Made by a program: the position numbers and the translations under genes | The notes under the pieces: generated by a model | Told to the model about the DNA's origin: nothing | Database searches by the model: none | Seen by the model: only the letters and a program-made list of their open reading frames with translations | In this document: piece after piece, positions 62,233-64,000 of the stretch | How the letters are laid out: each line of letters opens with the position of its first letter | Numbering within the stretch: the first letter of the stretch is position 1 | Assembly (NCBI RefSeq): GCF_017356035.1 | Contig: NZ_JAFIQX010000011.1 | Location: 124,001-188,000 of the forward strand | DNA length: 64,000 bases | Source: Longitalea luteola | Lineage (GTDB): Bacteria > Bacteroidota > Bacteroidia > Chitinophagales > Chitinophagaceae | Reading direction: 5' to 3'

Positions 62233-62766
62233 ATGGCTACTAACAACATCACTGCAGCAGCAACAGCAACCGCTATTGGTTACTTAATGAAAAACTATGC
62301 GAATTACAATTATTGGGCAAACAGCACACTGGTTAGCTGGTTAAAGACCAAACCAGCAGCAACGCTGGAGCAGGAAGTGGCTTCCAGCTTTCCGAGCATC
62401 CGCCTTACATTGCAACATATCTGGCAAACCGAACGCTACTGGCTGACTATTATCAGAAAAGATCCGCCCCAAACTTTTGATGAATTTACCGGAACCGTGC
62501 AGGAACTATTTGCTGCTTTGTTGAAAACAGCTGGCGAGCTGGCCGCTTATACCAATAGCATGACAGACGAAATGATCGAGGACCGCACCCTGATCGTGAG
62601 CCCCTGGTTCCAGAGCGATTTCCCGAACTTCGAATACATCATGCATGTTGCCAATCACAGTACTTATCACCGCGGACAGATAATAACCATCGGCCGCCAG
62701 CTTGGTTTTACCGATGCGCCTATGACGGACTACAATTTATATAATGTGGATGGGAAGGATTTTTAA
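62233..62766 (+). CDS. DinB-family protein (putative metal-dependent thiol transferase fold)
   Basis: 177 residues, a four-helix bundle typical of DinB/YfiT proteins. The three metal-binding His are in LTLQHIWQTERYW (about residue 55) and in HVANHSTYHRGQI (about 136-148), where the HxxxH pattern is intact. The family includes bacillithiol/mycothiol-dependent enzymes and many unknowns. The exact role is unknown. A long N-terminal Ala/Thr-rich start (ATNNITAAATATAIGYLM) precedes the first helix. Confidence 0.87.
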   Translation: MATNNITAAATATAIGYLMKNYANYNYWANSTLVSWLKTKPAATLEQEVASSFPSIRLTLQHIWQTERYWLTIIRKDPPQTFDEFTGTVQELFAALLKTAGELAAYTNSMTDEMIEDRTLIVSPWFQSDFPNFEYIMHVANHSTYHRGQIITIGRQLGFTDAPMTDYNLYNVDGKDF

Positions 62767-62910
62767 GGTGTTACCGGGTTCCAGGTTGCAGGGCTCGAAA
62801 TTCACAACTACCGATAAATAGCTTGCCTACTGAATTGCTTGACACCGGGGAAGATGGACTGCCATTTCGGGAGCAATTTGCCAATTGTTTATTGTGAACT
62901 GCCTATTGAT

Positions 62911-62918
62911 TACATTTG
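62911..62918 (+). promoter_or_regulatory. -7 box for the OsmC-fusion gene
   Basis: TACATTTG matches TAnnTTTG, 27 nt before the ATG at 62945. Its position inside the longer open frame argues for the 62945 start. Confidence 0.55.
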
Positions 62919-62944
62919 TTTCCACAACACGCAAAAACAACCAA

Positions 62945-63643
62945 ATGGAATATAAATTACAAAACCCGGTTCATGGCACTATAGGTATGGAAAAGTATAC
63001 CTGTGTTATTGAATGGCGAAACGGACAATTCATAGCAGATGAACCGGTGAAACATGGTGGAAAAGACGCCGGTCCCGATCCTTTTACTTTATTATTATCC
63101 TCGCTGGCTTCCTGCACGCTTATCACCCTGCGTATGTATATCGACCGGAAAGGCTGGAATATTCCCGAGATAAAAGTGAACGCCAATTTGTTCCAGACAA
63201 AAGACAGTGAAAACCTGACTACCTATATAGATCGCGATATTTCATTCCCTGCCGGGGTAACACCGGAACAAAAGGACAGGCTGCTGGAAATTGCACAACA
63301 ATGTCCCGTCTCCAAATTACTTGAAGGCAATATCAAAGTAAGAAGTTATGTTTATCACGAAGAAGATGTTGACAAAAAACTGAAGTATAGCAATGATGAT
63401 ATAACCGTGGTGTGGAAGCCTGAACTGTGCAAACATTCCGGCCGCTGCGTTACGCAATTACCGAAAGTGTTCAACTTAAAAACAAAACCGTGGGTAACCA
63501 TGAGCGGCGCCGATACGGAGACGATTAAAGCGCAGGTTGACAAATGCCCAACGGGGGCGTTGAGTTGGTACCCGCAGGCAACTACCCCGCTACCAAATAC
63601 CCCCCAACCCTCTGAAGGGGGCGAAGCGCCGTCGATCCTTTAA
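62945..63643 (+). CDS. OsmC/Ohr-like domain fused to a divergent 4Fe-4S (YjdI-type) domain
   Basis: 232 residues from the ATG at 62945. OsmC-like domain about 1-140 with the redox Cys pair in SSLASCTLITLRMY (about residue 53) and IAQQCPVSKLLEG (about 121). A second domain (about 148-212) resembles the YjdI/Fer4_19 mono-cluster domain: WKPELCKHSGRCVTQLPKVF and KCPTGALSWYP carry the Cys residues. Such fusions suggest redox defence with an Fe-S cofactor. The last residues TTPLPNTPQPSEGGEAPSIL are encoded by a CCCCC/GGGGG repeat element and are not part of the fold. Confidence 0.87.
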   Translation: MEYKLQNPVHGTIGMEKYTCVIEWRNGQFIADEPVKHGGKDAGPDPFTLLLSSLASCTLITLRMYIDRKGWNIPEIKVNANLFQTKDSENLTTYIDRDISFPAGVTPEQKDRLLEIAQQCPVSKLLEGNIKVRSYVYHEEDVDKKLKYSNDDITVVWKPELCKHSGRCVTQLPKVFNLKTKPWVTMSGADTETIKAQVDKCPTGALSWYPQATTPLPNTPQPSEGGEAPSIL

Positions 63644-63715
63644 TAGAAGCAAGATCTTTCAGGTCTTTAACTGTTCCTTCAGGAGCTAAATTGATAAACT
63701 CGTAACTACGTTTAC

Positions 63716-63758
63716 AACGGTGCCACGGTTTTGCACATGCGACAACCGTGACACCGTT
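63716..63758. repeat. GTGCCAC palindrome
   Basis: AACGGTGCCACGGTT (63716-63730) and AACCGTGACACCGTT (63744-63758): a 15-bp stem with a single C/A mismatch in the middle and a 13-nt loop, followed by TT. It could also act as a terminator after the OsmC-fusion gene. Confidence 0.7.
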
Positions 63759-63765
63759 TTTACTG

Positions 63766-63872
63766 GCTACAGCCTTTTGCCTCGTTGCCTTTTTGCCATG
63801 CGCCTTCCGCCTTGCGCCTTTTGCTTTAAGCCTTGAGCCTTTAGCCTTGTGCCTTAAGCCTTGCGCCTTCCA
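63766..63872. repeat. GCCTTnn heptamer array
   Basis: About a dozen units of 7 bp such as GCCTTTT, GCCTTCC, GCCTTGC, GCCTTTA, GCCTTGT, with a few slips. Complementary in type to the GCTGAAG family at 19745. Confidence 0.8.
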
Positions 63873-63875
63873 ACG

Positions 63876-63901
63876 AAAAAAACGCTGGCTACCACCAGGC
63901 G
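63876..63901 (-). terminator. Candidate terminator for a minus-strand gene beyond the window
   Basis: CGCTGG and CCAGGCG pair with one bulge. The minus strand continues into seven T. No gene end is visible in the remaining 99 bp. Confidence 0.5.
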
Positions 63902-63966
63902 CTAAAAATTAAATAATGTTTAATTCATTGTTTCCAGAACTTTATTTATCTTAAATATATAAAGCT

Positions 63967-63987
63967 TTTAAGTTTATTAAACTTAAA
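63967..63987. promoter_or_regulatory. 21-bp perfect palindrome at the window end
   Basis: TTTAAGTTTA-T-TAAACTTAAA: 10-bp arms around one base, in an AT-rich stretch likely to be a promoter region. It has the shape of a dimer operator. Confidence 0.35.
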
Positions 63988-64000
63988 TAGCAGTTACTTT

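Overview
The window is chromosomal DNA from a member of the Bacteroidota, most likely the Chitinophagaceae (Niastella/Chitinophaga-like; this level of assignment is inference). The signs are the Bacteroidota promoter box TAnnTTTG at several starts, an UpxY-type NusG paralogue in the capsule locus, a BBP2-type porin next to amt, and the gene content. I saw no transposase, prophage, CRISPR array, tRNA or rRNA.

Layout. 1-6.4 kb: the 3' part of a stand-alone homoserine dehydrogenase (+), then a convergent thrABC operon (-) with a Thr-rich leader ORF. 6.6-9.2 kb: PEP carboxylase (+). 10-19.5 kb: a nitrogen block on the minus strand (gltB, gltD, amt, BBP2 porin). 19.5-21.4 kb: a 1.9-kb gene-free stretch holding a promoter, five degenerate ~75-100 bp repeats and an intrinsic terminator, so probably an unannotated non-coding transcript. 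21.4-30.4 kb: a complete Ile/Val operon on the minus strand (ilvL leader and attenuator, ilvE, ilvD, ilvB, a methyltransferase, ilvN, ilvC, ilvA). 30.9-33.6 kb: leuB and leuA without leuCD. 33.8-41.6 kb: mixed genes (a helical hypothetical protein, E1-like MoeB-rhodanese with a JAMM protease, a BNR propeller protein, a Crp-like regulator, a DoxX protein, a FAH-family enzyme). 41.7-60.8 kb: a ~19-kb capsule/exopolysaccharide locus, all on the minus strand (manC, wza, wzc, upxY, fcl, gmd, wzy, wzx, four GT4 genes, two hexapeptide acyltransferases, a GT26, a WcaJ-type initiating transferase, vanZ). 61.3-63.6 kb: a secreted hypothetical protein, DinB, and an OsmC/Fe-S fusion.

The first half forms one metabolic theme: PEP carboxylase supplies oxaloacetate/aspartate, Amt and GOGAT supply glutamate, thrABC makes threonine, and ilvA feeds threonine into isoleucine through the ilv operon. 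The ilv leader is a textbook attenuator (Ile4-Val4-Ile2 codon run, then a strong hairpin and a U tract). A Thr-codon-rich leader precedes thrA, and a hairpin with a U tract precedes leuA.

The least explained feature is the intergenic DNA. It is crowded with short degenerate arrays of many unrelated sequences that nearly all keep a 7-bp period, with one family of period 8. They often begin at or within stop codons. Several families of small GC-rich palindromes accompany them, some inserted in coding termini or inside a terminator loop.
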